Assembly (NCBI GenBank): GCA_033977485.1
Contig: CM066984.1
Location: 26,495,001 to 26,559,000, forward strand
Reading direction: 5' to 3'
Length of the DNA stretch: 64,000 nucleotides
From: Hydrangea macrophylla
Taxonomy: Eukaryota; Streptophyta; Magnoliopsida; Cornales; Hydrangeaceae
Both the position numbers and the translations under genes were made by a program. The notes below the pieces were generated by a model. That model did no database searches. It was not told the DNA's origin and was given only the letters and a program-made list of their open reading frames with translations. Positions within the stretch are counted from its first letter, which is position 1. Each line of letters opens with the position of its first letter. Of the stretch, positions 10,448 through 21,754 are shown piece by piece.

Positions 10448-13051
10448 TTACGGAGGCTGTAATTCGGATTTTGTACCCTTTAGGGCATTAGGGAGATTCC
10501 GGTGAAACGTCGAAACAAGGTCGCTATGTGTTAATTCATTTGACGACTCACCTTTATCGTTATTACACCGATTCTTTACCTTTCGAGTAAATTCTTCATT
10601 AGGGGCCGAGGTATTAGGATTCATCCACTCATCATTCACTATATTATTCCCCTCATTCAGATTTATTACGTTCTTAGGTTCAATATTCCCTCTCACATCA
10701 CATTCCGCCTCACATAGGTTATCGTCGTCTTTAGGAGGTTGATCAGCAGCATTAAAAACATTTAATTTTAATTTTATATTCCCGAACGACACTTTCATCA
10801 CCCCTGGTCTACAATTAACACGTGCGTTGGCCGTGGCTAAGAATGGACGACCAAGAATAACAGGAGTGTATTTTCTAGCATCTAGCACCGGTTCGGTGTC
10901 AAGGACCATAAAATCAACGGGATAGAAACATTGATCAAATTTTACTAGGACGTCTTCGACGACTCCCCTAGGTACTTTAACAGAACGATCCGCTAATTGA
11001 ATAGTAGCGGCCGTAGGTTTAAGTTCACCTAGACCTAGTTGTTTATAAACATGATAAGGTAAGAGGTTAACACTAGCACCTAAGTCAAGGAGAGCCCGAT
11101 GAATGATAGTGTCACCTATGACACATGAAATCGTAGGTGTACCGGTATCCTTATACTTCGGAGGAGCGTGTTGAAAAATTGAACTTACTTTTTCCGTGAG
11201 GAAGACCTTTTTAGGAGTATGACTGCGTATTTTGCGCTTTTGTGTACAAAGGTCTTTTAGACATTTAGCATAAGCGGGAATTTGTTTAATAGCATCGAGG
11301 AATGGAATATTGATTTTTACTTGTTTAAATACCTCGAGTATATCCTCAGTTTTCGACTTTTTCTTTGTAAGATTTGATGGTTCCTCAACATTAGGTGGAA
11401 AAGGTAACTTTGGAATGTAATTAGCTGGGACCGGTTCTTTATCTTTTTGAATTCTACTCTCCTCACCCTCCTTATTCAAGTTAATGTCATTTTGATCCAG
11501 AATCTTAACAACTTCGTCTTCCCGAATAGTCGTCCTAGTCGATACGGCGTTTACTTGTTCACTTGACCCCTTAATCTCATATTGTCCCTTAGGATTTTGA
11601 ATAGTTTGCGCAGGCAACTTCCCCTCGTTTCTACGACTCACCGTAGTAGCTATTTGTCCCATTTGGGATTCAAGCTTCGCAATGGATTGTGTATGAGAGT
11701 GCACTATTTGTGCTTGTGCTTGGACTTGAGTTTCAATATTCTTAAGGGAAGCCAACACCGTCTCCTCAAAAGCGTTAGTCCTTGGGGAGTTAGGATTAGA
11801 AGGAGGGTGTTGGTATTGATTTTGTTGAAATTGGGGTCGATAAGTGTTAGGAAAATTATTTGACCTAGGCATATAATTATTTTGTGGGAATTGTTGAATA
11901 GCATTTACGTGTTGCTCCACAAATTCGGGAAACTGAGATGCCGATGGGCATGCAAAGATATTATGTGACGGTGCAGAACACAATTCACATACTTCGTGAG
12001 AAGGTGCGGTTGTCGCTTGATTCATTATCATAAGGCGATCAAGTTTTTTAGATAATTCTTGAAATTCAATTGAATGACTCGACTCAAACTTCACCTCTCG
12101 TTTGGGTGGAGGAAGATATCCTTCCGAACGTACCGACACAGCTTGATACATCGAGTTCTCGCTTAAAGTTTCAAAAAATTTCCAGGCCTCGTCGGCGCTT
12201 TTGTGTAGGAAAGTTCCCGCACAAACGGCATCGACGGTATTACGGACAGAGGGAATTAGTCCCTCATAGAAGACCTGAACAAGTTGCCACTTAGGAACCT
12301 GATGATGTGGGCAAGAGCGTAATAATTCTTTAAATTTCTCCGACGTATCATAAAGTGATTCCCCATCTTGCATAACAAAGTTTGTTATGGATTTCCTTAT
12401 CTGATTCGTACGCATAATAGGAAAAAACTTTTGTAAAAATGCGGTGTGTAAGGCTTCCCATGTTTTAATTGTGTTTGGTTCAAGTGATTGAAGCCAATAC
12501 TTAGCTTTGTCTCTTAAAGAAAATGGAAAGAGCCGCAATTTTAATTCATCATCATTTAAGTTTTGGATTTTCAAAGTAGAGCATATGTCCTGAAAATCCC
12601 CTAAGTGTTGATATGGATCTTCATTTAGACGGCCATGGAAAGAAGGTAGTAGCGAAATCGTAGACGACTTTATCTCAAAGTGAGATGCTGTCGCCTCAGG
12701 TAATTCGATACCGGCTTGTGGCGTGTAAGTAGTAGGAATAAAATAATTTATAAGCGGAGGAGGTGGCGGTATATTAAGATTATTCATATTAGCACCGTCG
12801 TTTTGATTGTTATTGTTATTTCCACCGTCAGCCATTTTAATCGGTTCGATTTTAAAAGTTCGAGTTTTCCTTAACCGTTCACGGGTACTTTGAATTTCGG
12901 CCTCAAACAACGACGACGGAATCGGAGTTGATTCGTCGTCTTGCAACCCAGCTCTAGAAGCTTGGGTTGTGGACTTACTAGTTCTTAAGGTACGTTCAAG
13001 TTCAAGATTGAAAGATTTTAATTCTGGTTTATTTGAACGTGTACCTAACAT
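10448..13051 (-). CDS. gag-pro: Athila-type Gag-protease polyprotein, 867 aa, intact
   Basis: The frame is uninterrupted from ATG at 13051 to the stop at 10448. The N-terminal 100 residues are low in complexity, with an Asn run. Residues ~125-290 carry the retrotransposon Gag fold (YWLQSLEPN, FLQKFFP, LYDTSEKFKELL). A CCHC zinc knuckle, CELCSAPSHNIFAC, begins near residue 355 and would bind RNA. An aspartic protease follows, with active site LLDLGASVN near residue 656 (the DLGAS form is usual for Athila) and a downstream ILGRPFLATANA block. The product should form particles and cleave itself. RT, RNase H and integrase would have to come from another element. The start is supported by the GTRS-like N-terminus and by the primer site about 480 bp upstream. 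Confidence 0.9.
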   Translation of the reverse strand: MLGTRSNKPELKSFNLELERTLRTSKSTTQASRAGLQDDESTPIPSSLFEAEIQSTRERLRKTRTFKIEPIKMADGGNNNNNQNDGANMNNLNIPPPPPLINYFIPTTYTPQAGIELPEATASHFEIKSSTISLLPSFHGRLNEDPYQHLGDFQDICSTLKIQNLNDDELKLRLFPFSLRDKAKYWLQSLEPNTIKTWEALHTAFLQKFFPIMRTNQIRKSITNFVMQDGESLYDTSEKFKELLRSCPHHQVPKWQLVQVFYEGLIPSVRNTVDAVCAGTFLHKSADEAWKFFETLSENSMYQAVSVRSEGYLPPPKREVKFESSHSIEFQELSKKLDRLMIMNQATTAPSHEVCELCSAPSHNIFACPSASQFPEFVEQHVNAIQQFPQNNYMPRSNNFPNTYRPQFQQNQYQHPPSNPNSPRTNAFEETVLASLKNIETQVQAQAQIVHSHTQSIAKLESQMGQIATTVSRRNEGKLPAQTIQNPKGQYEIKGSSEQVNAVSTRTTIREDEVVKILDQNDINLNKEGEESRIQKDKEPVPANYIPKLPFPPNVEEPSNLTKKKSKTEDILEVFKQVKINIPFLDAIKQIPAYAKCLKDLCTQKRKIRSHTPKKVFLTEKVSSIFQHAPPKYKDTGTPTISCVIGDTIIHRALLDLGASVNLLPYHVYKQLGLGELKPTAATIQLADRSVKVPRGVVEDVLVKFDQCFYPVDFMVLDTEPVLDARKYTPVILGRPFLATANARVNCRPGVMKVSFGNIKLKLNVFNAADQPPKDDDNLCEAECDVRGNIEPKNVINLNEGNNIVNDEWMNPNTSAPNEEFTRKVKNRCNNDKGESSNELTHSDLVSTFHRNLPNALKGTKSELQPP

Positions 13052-13526
13052 AAACTAAAATAAAGAAAAAGAAACTAAAAACAAAGACTGACTAAACAAA
13101 ATAAACAAATAGCAATCACGCAAATAAGACGACAAGCAAGCACACAGTACTACTATGATGCATGAATATTATCCTGTAATGCAATGACCGCGTCAAGCCC
13201 AGCGCCCCGGGTTTCCTAGCTAGTGCAGTGCAATTCACCCTAAACTAATGCAAGTAATTGCGTCTCAGCGCCCTGACTTACAGTGATTGGATGCGAAGTT
13301 AAAGCGAGCAATTTACTTAATTTTTATTTATTTTATTTGCGTAAGCTCCTTTGATGTAATTAGCTACTCCACTCGGAAACGTTGGAATTTGATGACTCGA
13401 AAACCTATAAAATAAAAGAACAAGTTAGTAATTTAAAACAAAAACGAAAAATAAGAAGAATAAAAACTAATCTAATATTTACGAATTAACTAAACTAAGA
13501 TTATAAAATTAAAGGTAGTAATGCAA
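13052..13526 (-). other. 5' leader of Athila-like element 1
   Basis: Untranslated stretch between primer site and gag. It is A/T-rich with one GC-rich patch (13185-13290, CCCAGCGCCCCGGG and CAGCGCCCTGAC). A packaging role is possible, but nothing specific is visible. Confidence 0.5.
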
Positions 13527-13544
13527 TCCCCGGCAACGGCGCCA
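13527..13544 (-). other. Primer binding site, Athila type
   Basis: The minus strand reads TGGCGCCGTTGCCGGGGA, five bases inside the 5' LTR. This is the site known for Athila/Calypso-type elements. Confidence 0.85.
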
Positions 13545-13549
13545 AAAAT

Positions 13550-15025
13550 TGATCTTGTCAGAATCAAGATATAAAAAGTGTACTTTACTTTTCTAAGGAT
13601 TTGTAGTAGTGAAAGTAAAGGTCAAACCCACAGAGATTGAATTACTACGACTCTTAATTTTAAAACCTAAATCTAATTAATTATGAAAATGAGATTTTGA
13701 TTTGAATTTTAATTAAACTAAGAACAATGAAAGTAAATCTAAATTATGAAAGCAATTAAAAATTATTTTTATAAATATGTTTAGGGAACCTAGGATTGCA
13801 AATCCACCACTAGCTTCATAATAAGGTTATTTACGAATTACTTTAGCTTATTAAGTTGGATGATAATGGGGAGTTGTAGCTACAAGCCCAATTCCTCCGT
13901 CAAGAAAATAACTATGGTTCAAGAACCAACATAATCCATCTTCGATTAGCACGAATTATCCCACACTAAACTAGGGTTGTGGTATAATCCGTCTAATCTA
14001 GGCATGGACTATTCGGATACTTGATAGCACAATTCAATTTAAGCACCATTACATGTAAATAATCTAAACAAGCACAGCAAGCATAGATCATTGAGCACAT
14101 CACAGTCAAAATAGATCTAAGACAAGAATAAACTTTGAAAGTGATGATTTAATCAATTAAAAGCATGATTTATTTATAAAAATCCTCGGAACATGTAATC
14201 ATCATCCATACATAATAAAACTAAAATAAAACATAAAATACACCATATTACTTGGCTAGGGTTTCATTGAAACCCTAGATCTAGAGTTTAGTTGGCCATA
14301 GAATTGATGAACAGCAAGAGGTTGATGGAGGAGGCCATGGGAATCCTTGATCTTCTTCTTCTTCTCCTTGCTTTTCTCTCTTCAATGGCTGAAAATAATG
14401 TATAATATGGCTGTATATTGATGTGTAATGATTTGTATATCTAAATTTGATTTAGAATAGGATTTATATAGAGTTTGGAAGGATTTAGGAAGCTTTCCTA
14501 AGTCAATTCGCACTAAAACTGCTATATTTTGTAATCTGGACGTCATATGCACAAACCACCTTCGCAGGGCACTTTAATTTAACAAAATACGTGTTTTTGA
14601 TTTTTGCACAGGTCGCTCGCGCGACCCGCTCGCGCGAGGTCCTTTTCGCTGCACTGCGCGACTTTCGTAGAATTGCGATAACTTTTGACTCGGACCTCGG
14701 ATTGACTCACCGTTTGCGGCCACGCGTCCGTAACTCGATGATCTACATTTTATATCTCTGGCGAAATTTCTCAAATCTGAAGTATTACTTGTCAAAAATG
14801 TAATTTTCCGAGGCTGCTACTGCATTCATCCTTCACCGGAACCATCTTTTGAGCCCAGAATGACTTCCAAAGCCACTAATCATTGGATTTTTGTGCATTT
14901 TCATATTAAAGCTCTAAAACCTACAAAATGTAGAATACTTATTACAAATCACTTAATAACTATATGAAATGGGCTAACAAAGTGTATTTTTAGGACTATA
15001 AACGGCAACTATTCATCGCCGATCA
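13550..15025 (-). repeat. Athila-like element 1, 5' LTR
   Basis: Matches 6423-7885. It has a TATA box at 14463-14470 (minus CTATATAAATCC). It carries two adjacent copies of the CGCTCGCGCGA word (14612-14640), where the 3' LTR has one. Target duplication TCTGT follows at 15026-15030. Confidence 0.9.
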
Positions 15026-15872
15026 TCTGTCATGCCCCGGAGCAAGCCAAAAATAGGGAAAATAAAAATTTTCCTTTATGGGTCCGTAGACACGTGACTA
15101 GTTTGATAACCGTCCTGTCCTTCTAACTCCGCACCGTACAATCGTAAGGGAAAAGCTAGGGCATAAGCATGATCTAAACTTATCAGAGTATATATACAGC
15201 AACGGAAAATAAACAAGGGTTACAATAACTTCAATCTTAATACAAGAGGCCATACTAAACAATTTACATCATCTTAAAACTTGAGAAACTGTCTATCTGG
15301 TCTTGGGTAAGGCTTTATTCTCCCTGGCTCCACGGCACAACATCCTGAACTCTTCTATCTATCTCCAAACCTGCAACACTCTGGGCATACGAATGCCCAG
15401 GGCGTAACATGCCGTCAGCCTTGGAACAAGGCTGAGTGAGAGTCTCAACCGTACAATAATCAATAAATACAGAACATCTCTCAACTCACGTCATAGTTTA
15501 GTACTTTAAGGTATGGTTATTCTCTTATCAAAAGACGCATTCTCACCATGGGCATAACAGAGGTCTCATCAAGACAGGGAAATTAGATAAACATAATATC
15601 ATAGAATACATTCTCCTTATTATAACTCGTGCGTGCAAATGCATGACCAATAAGACTCACTCCCAACTCTTTTCAAAGACACTTGCTTTTAAAACAGATA
15701 CTTTTCAAAACTATTTTATTTTAAAACCAAAACTTCCAAACCAAATCATTTTGACTCATCAACTCAATCTCATCATTCGCCTTTTCTTTCTCATCCACTT
15801 GACAACACGCGGTACGTCAAGGATGACAACATACTATTACAGCCAATTCATACTCGTCCCTTGATAGGCCAC

Positions 15873-16060
15873 CGGACGTCTTCACGGCGTACACTATCTG
15901 TAAACAATGAGACTGGCACATGGGACGTCTTCAACCATGTGCATACTCTCACCGGTCGTCTACACGGCTGAGAAATATATTAGAGCACTAGCCGGACGTA
16001 TTCAACGATACATGGGACGTCTTGAACCACGTATGCGCATCACCGGACGTCTTCAACGGC
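15873..16060 (-). repeat. Irregular array of CGGACGTCTTCAACGG words
   Basis: At least six versions of (C/G)GGACGTCTTCAA lie 20-45 bp apart in the transcribed half of the solo LTR (for example near 15873, 15923, 15953, 15991, 16018 and 16044). The core GACGTC is a palindrome. Confidence 0.7.
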
Positions 16061-17029
16061 GAGAGGCGCGCTAGGAACCCTAACCGTTCATGTCCACCCG
16101 GCGGGTCAGCCGTTGATCCATAGGATCCACAAATCACATCTCTCTTCATTCATAATCTCATCAAACACCTCTCTTCCTTATGCAATGCATGCTAACACAT
16201 GTCATGAAATGCACGTGTGTCCATTATCAGTACTCACATGCAATTCTACTTTTATTCCTCTTTATTATTAACATGGCATGCATTATCATTCCAGTCGATC
16301 AACATCGTAAAACGTGCATTTAACCAATTAGCAGCAGAAATGTAACATATAGAGCATGGATCGCATAACATGGAATTGATACTGATAAACATATAGATAA
16401 AACCCTTGACATGCTCACGTATGCGATAGCACTACCATAACATGCTTTTAAACATCTTATAATTATTAGAAGTACACTTGACATCATAAATCGGCTTATC
16501 ACTTATACAAAATATCATACAGGTACCTTTTAAATATCTTCTATTAATCTTATTAGGATTAGAGTGAGGTTAGGAAACTCACCTCGAGTCACCGATCCTC
16601 GAAAAGCGGATAACCGTCAAGTTCTACAATAATAAATAGAATAAACAGTAATAACGTATGAGTACAGTTATAGGAGCAAAATGGTAATTTTACCAAATGA
16701 GGTTATAAAACTCAAGGTAATGATCTATGTGTCATTCTAAGTCCAACGCCATTGACTAGACTCAAATCGGAGTCCGTCGCGTTTTACGAGGTAAAAGGTA
16801 GGGCTTACTATACTACTGCGGACCCTGAAAGATAGGCTTTATTTTTGACCGAGTCGAAAAGTCACCAAACTTTACGGGAATGTTCTAGACATTATTCTAA
16901 GACGCTGGGAACTGACCGCGTGATTTTCGGAGTCCTAGATTATTTATTATGAATTATTGAAGATAATATGTACCAGAAAATACCCGAAATGAGATTTAAA
17001 TATGTAATAATAATTATACAAAAAAATCA

Positions 17030-17480
17030 GTGCTTAGAAGTATTTTTATTAAATACTAGATATTAAAATACACCACCAGTATTTATTTCATAATTTTCAG
17101 AGCTCGTTTGGTATTTTTAATAATTAATGTACTCATAAGATAGCTCCTTATTAATTATTAAAAATACTGGACTATAATATTATAGCTTTATAACTTACAT
17201 TATATAATAAAATAGTCCCAGGGTCATTACCCTAATTTTCTAGAATTTATAAATACACGTAGGTATTTATTAACTATTTAAAACCATTTAAAACTCGTAT
17301 TTATTATTTATATTAAGTATATAAATAATAAATATATAATATATATAATATAATAATGGTATATAGAATATTTAAATAATATTCTATAATATAAAACATT
17401 AATGGTATTAATTATAAACCATATACAATTATTAAAATAATTTAAATCATTTTTAAACTAATTAAAACTAATAATAATAA
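17030..17480. other. AT-rich tract in the solo LTR
   Basis: About 450 bp are dominated by TAAT, ATTA and ATATAATA strings, including ATATATAATATATATAATAT near 17331-17352. No coding is visible. Possibly a matrix-attachment-like or simply low-complexity sequence. Confidence 0.5.
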
Positions 17481-17489
17481 TAATAAATC

Positions 17490-17950
17490 TTCTGACCCGT
17501 CGGGTCGACCCGAACCGACCCTAACTAAATGGATCATCCATTTCTACACACAGAGAACCCAAAGGGGTGACCCAATGGGTCAGACCCTGACCCGACCCGA
17601 ACACAATCGGATCATCCATATACACGCATAAGAGAAACCATCCTAGAACTTAATCGGGTTGGACCCAAACCCGAACCCGTGACCCAATAACACTAATAAA
17701 CTGACCCTACCCATAATCCAAACCCTAAACCAAACCTGAACTGGTCCTAACCCAAACCCGAACCACTTCTACTCACAACCTGGCCCGTCCCATTAACCCG
17801 CATCTAACCCGACGTCAAAACGACGTCGTCCCACTTAAAGGACCCACGGGTCCTTTTAACCTGACCCGTACCCGCTATCCTAACCCATTAACACTCACAT
17901 CTAAACCCACCCACGAACCGACCCTAACCCGAAACCCAGACGGGTTTCTT
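17490..17950 (-). repeat. C-rich degenerate ACCCGAA / ACCCTAA tract
   Basis: Dozens of irregular ACCCGAACC, CTGACCC and ACCCTAA words fill about 450 bp. Some are exact plant telomere-type heptamers (CCCTAAA), most are variants. In the sense direction of the LTR this is a G-rich strand. Confidence 0.65.
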
Positions 17951-18726
17951 CGTCTTCTCCGGCGACCCCGACGGCGCCGGTGACCCGCGACTCGCCGGAA
18001 AACTTCAAACGCTTAGATCTCTCTCTTCTCTCCATGGAAATCCATGAAACCAACGGGAAAATAACCGGAATACCTTCCTCTTTCACATACCACAAGCTGA
18101 ACCCACGGTTATCTCATTTAGGGTACCTACCAGACCATTATCGTTTTAACCAAATAAAAGAATAATGGCCTGCATGGCCATCCAAACGTCACCCAAATCC
18201 AAACCTGCTACATTGGGTTTCTACTGGGACCAAGTAGGTCTGAATGGTATAGATTTTAGGGGCCTTGTTTGTGATTTGCAAATCAAGCTCAATCTTGAGC
18301 TCTAATGGCTGGCCGGAGCATATCCAGAGCTTAGGGCTCTGTTTGGAAGCTTGCATGCAGGTCCAGGGGTTCCTAAGTGACATGCAGGTGCTCAAGAATG
18401 TGTGAGAGGGGTTGGGTTACCTCAGGGAGATTTCAATCTTCTCTGATCTCTCTCTTTCTTCGTTTTCTTCTTTCTCCTCTGCGCCTCTTCTCCTTCTCTA
18501 GTTCTGTCTTTTCCCTCTCTTCGGGTCTGTGTATGAGGGAGTGAATAGAGATGGTATGGAGAGAGAGTGTGTGAGGGTACACAATGTGGGGTGTGAGGGT
18601 GTGTACAAGCCGAGAGTGTGTGTGTGAGGTTTGGTTTAAACTTCTCTCTCACTGACTCTCGGTATCTCCAATCTGTAAATACAGATTGTGGGGTTGTGAG
18701 AATGATATGAGGGTGAGGGAGTGTGT

Positions 18727-18736
18727 TTATATAGAA
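18727..18736 (-). promoter_or_regulatory. TATA box of the solo LTR
   Basis: The minus strand reads TTCTATATAAACACAC about 460 bp from the LTR start. It is followed in the sense direction by a purine-rich leader (pyrimidine-rich on the plus strand, 18420-18530). Confidence 0.5.
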
Positions 18737-19188
18737 AATGTGAGGGAGGTTGGGTTGTGTGTTAGTGGGTGCACCAATGTACATGAGTGTGTGTATGTTT
18801 GTGTGTCCAAGGGTAGATCAAGGGGGACCAATGGGGGTGGTGGTATGGGTCCCACTTCGGTAATTGCACTGGAATGTGAGTCTGGGTCCTAACTAGATGC
18901 AATATTGAGAAGATGATCATGGGTACAAGTGTAAGCATGAACGGGGCTGTGTACGTGCCTAAGTAAACATCCTTCTTAAAGTTCTTAATAGAATTATAAG
19001 TCGAGGGTACGTCTATTCTAATAGGCACTGGGTTAGAAATAGTTTCGTCGTTGAGACGTCAACTAAAGGATTCTAGTACAGGGGTTCCTACTTAAGGTTT
19101 CCTAATGGACCTTTTGTAGCCATCATTAAGGTGACGTCACTAATCTGATATTCCTACGTGGAATTTGTAGAAAATTCTGGGTGCTACA

Positions 19189-19541
19189 TAGTCAATGGCC
19201 ACCAAAATGTATCAATTTTCGTTCGAGGCTTTTAGAATGATTTCACCAATGATGTCGATTCCCCAGGTCGAGAATGGCCACGGGGAGGTCATACTATAGA
19301 GCAGAGATGGTGGTACATGCATCATGTTTGCGTGGATCTGGAACTTGTGGCACCTTGTCATGTATTCACAACAATCCTTCTCCATTGTCGTCCAGTAGTA
19401 CCCTTGTCTCATAATCTTTTTGGCTAGCATGTGACCATTCATGTGTGGACCGTACACCCCTTCGTGCATTTCTTCCATCATTCTTCTAGCGTACTTTCCG
19501 AACAAGCAAGTTAGATTGTGACCATTGTATCCTTTCTTCAA
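19189..19541 (-). pseudogene. Tat/Ogre-like integrase, zinc-binding and first catalytic part
   Basis: Minus-strand upstream half of the integrase whose remainder is at 5643-6417. It shows the HHCC zinc-binding pattern (MEEMHEGVYGPH, CCEYMTRCHKF, the last Cys replaced by Phe) and the first catalytic Asp in TWGIDIIGE. The frame runs into the TAGTC target duplication, where the solo LTR interrupts it. A stop near 19212 adds to the decay. Confidence 0.85.
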
Positions 19542-19580
19542 TAATTTGCCCCCGCAAATGATGAACTGTGCCGCGTACCT

Positions 19581-20258
19581 TCAAATTGCTCTTTTGTCTT
19601 TCTCGAAAGATTCTAGGGGATATGCCTCCTTTTCTATGAAGTCCCAAACATCTTGGTACCATGGTGTTTTGTTCTCTTCTTCTTCGATTGCGGCGATTGT
19701 GCTGAATGAAGGCTCGTACCTTTGCTCGATTATCAAAGGCATCATTTTGACTCCTATAGGGATTTGAATCATAGAGGCTAGGGTAGCCAATAAATCTGCT
19801 AATTTGTTCTCTTCCCTGGGTAGGTAAAAGAATGTCACACCTTTGAACTGCTTTTTGAGCCCATTGAGATGGTCATGATGGGGTTTCAACCTTTCTTCTT
19901 TCACCTTCCACTCCCCCCTGGCTTTTGACACAATGAGGTTGGAATCCCCGAAGACAACTAATTTCTTAATTTTCAATTCTATGGTTATTTCCATTCCCAA
20001 AATACATGCCTCGTATTCAGTAGTGTTATTGGTGGAGTTATAATTGAGCATGATTGCCAATGGGGTATGGTCCCCATTTGGTGACACTAGAATCATTCCT
20101 ACTCCGTAGCCTTTCATGTTGGCTGCTCCATCAAAGTACAACTTCCACTGTTCTTCCTTGATTTCCATGATATTCTCGTCCGGGAACGGAATATGAGCAC
20201 AACTGGGAAGGCCAACATGTAGTGCCTTAGTCAGCGAGTACACCAAACCAAGGCCCAA
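19581..20258 (-). pseudogene. Archaeal-type RNase H domain (Tat lineage)
   Basis: About 225 residues lie between the ordinary gypsy RNase H and the integrase. The acidic catalytic set is complete: YFDGAAN, NNTTEYEACI, VFGDSNLIV and NKLADLLATLA give Asp, Glu, Asp, Asp. A second RNase H in this place is typical of Tat/Ogre elements. It would remove RNA from the RNA:DNA hybrid. The frame overlaps the preceding domain, so a frameshift has occurred. This is the best preserved domain of the element. Confidence 0.85.
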
Positions 20259-20579
20259 TATGTTTTTTTGAGGGTAAAGTAGTTGAGCTCATACCCAGTC
20301 ATCCTCTTGCTAAGGTAATATATGGCTTTTTCGGAATGGCTTTCTTCTCCTTCTTGGGCTAGCATGCAACCCATGGCATTTTCGGAGATAGATAAGTTAA
20401 GGAATAAGGACTTATGAGGAGCGGGAGGTGAAATGACGGGCGGATTTTGAAGGTAGGCTTTTATTTTGTTGAAAGCGGCTTGGCATTGGTCATCCCATTG
20501 AAACCTCTCTCCTTTTCTCAGCAATCGAAATTAAAGGATCACATGTAGTTGTGAGTTTGAAGATGAAGCGGTTGATAAA
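20259..20579 (-). pseudogene. Gypsy RNase H domain, Tat-type
   Basis: Contains FQWDDQCQAAFNKIKAYL, SISENAMGCMLAQE and AIYYLSKRMTGYE, the usual order after a Tat RT. A short frame break near 20525-20580 separates it from the RT. Together with the archaeal-type domain downstream it gives the double RNase H arrangement. Confidence 0.8.
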
Positions 20580-21632
20580 TTAGATTCTTCCAAGAAACCC
20601 TCTCACTTCCTTTTCATTCCGTGGTGGTGCCATTTCTAGGATTGCCTTGATCTTAGAGGGATCCACCTCTATCCCCCTTTGTGTGATGAAAAAACCCAGA
20701 AGCTTGCCGGTCGTCACACCGAAAGTGTATTTCTTTGGATTCAACCTCATCTTGTATTTGCGCAACCTTTCAAAAAACTTTTCCAGTGCCACCAGGTGTC
20801 CTTCTTTGTCCTTGGACTTTACGATCATGTCATCTACGTATACTTCTACTTCCTTGTGAATCATGTCATGCAGCAGTGTGGTGGCAGATCTTTGGTAGAT
20901 TGTTCCAGCATTCTTGAGTCCAAAAGGCATTACTCTATAACTGTAGCTTCCCCAAGGTGTGTTGAACGTAGTCTTTTACCGATCTTCTGGTGCCATTAGA
21001 ATCTGATTGTACCCCAAAAAGCCATCCATGAACGACAGCATTTCATGTCCCGCGGTGTTATCCACTAAGACATCGATATGAGGAAGCGGGAAGTCATCCT
21101 TAGGACTGTCTTTGTTTAGATCACGGAAGTCGACGCACACATGAACTTTTCCATCCTTTTTGGGGACTGACACGATATTGGCAACCCATTCCGGATGCTC
21201 GATAACAATGATGAACCCTGCCTTGAATTGTTTCTCCACTTCTTCTTTGAACTTGAGTGCCCATTCTGGTCTCATGCGCCTATGTTTCTGCTTGACGGGT
21301 TTAGAATTGGGAAGGAGGGGAATGCGATGTTGGACAATGTTGGGATCGACACCAAGCATGTCCTCGTAAGACCAAGCAAAAACATCTTTCAATTCTTTTA
21401 GCAAGAGAGTAAATTTTTCTTTTTCTTTTTCATTAAGAGTTGAGCCAATTTGCACAATTTGTGGATTATCTATTTCACCTAGGTTAACTGATAAAGTATC
21501 TTTGATTATTTCATAAGCAGGTGGTTTTTCAATTAGTTGCTTAAGTCCGATTGGGAGATCCTTAGAGGGATCTGTACATTCACAAGTATTAGACACAGAG
21601 GAATAAGCAGAAATGTCTTTCATTTCATTCAT
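20580..21632 (-). pseudogene. Tat/Ogre-like reverse transcriptase
   Basis: Two minus-strand pieces separated by a stop near 20975. The first (20976-21632) has the fingers and palm start: RIPLLPNSKPVKQ, VSVPKKDGKVHVCVDFRDLN, and FMDGFLGYNQI with the first catalytic Asp. The second (20580-20930) has MPFGLKNAG, the catalytic YVDDMIVKS and LGFFITQRGIE. All three catalytic Asp codons remain despite the break. The upstream part (AYEIIKDTLSVNLGE, TLLLKELKDVFAWSYEDM) is the usual link between protease and RT. The role was copying element RNA to DNA. Confidence 0.9.
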
Positions 21633-21754
21633 GATAGGTGGAGTGATTAAATTAGACAGTGGTGGGCTTACAGCAGCCGACTCTAGTACAGACTCGACAA
21701 TTGGAAGTACAGATTCTGGGGAATAGGGGATAGGGAGATAGATGACTCTATAGC

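Larger units (their letters stand above)
6423..15025 (-). mobile_element. Athila-like LTR retrotransposon, gag-protease only (non-autonomous)
   Basis: Two LTRs of 1463 and 1476 bp flank a 5.66-kb interior and start and end in TGATC...GATCA. The target duplication TCTGT is present at 6418-6422 and 15026-15030. The primer site TGGCGCCGTTGCCGGGGA next to the right LTR and the gag-protease type are those of the Athila lineage. RT, RNase H and integrase are absent. The space between gag-protease and the 3' LTR is 2.5 kb of non-coding DNA. The LTRs differ at about 25 sites plus a 16-bp indel by eye, so the insertion is not brand new. Confidence 0.9.
15028..19188 (-). repeat. Solo LTR, 4161 bp, Tekay/Del-like ends
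   Basis: On the minus strand it starts TGTAGCACCCAG and ends CTCCGGGGCATGACA, which resembles the end of the Tekay-like LTR at 43013. The terminal sequences do not recur inside it, and there is no coding, primer site or polypurine tract. It therefore looks like a single LTR left by LTR-LTR recombination. Flanking duplication TAGTC is at 19189-19193 on the right and at 6415-6419 on the left, now displaced by the Athila-like insertion. The first three bases (TGT) occur twice, at 6420-6422 and 15028-15030, because the Athila duplication spans the edge. Confidence 0.85.
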
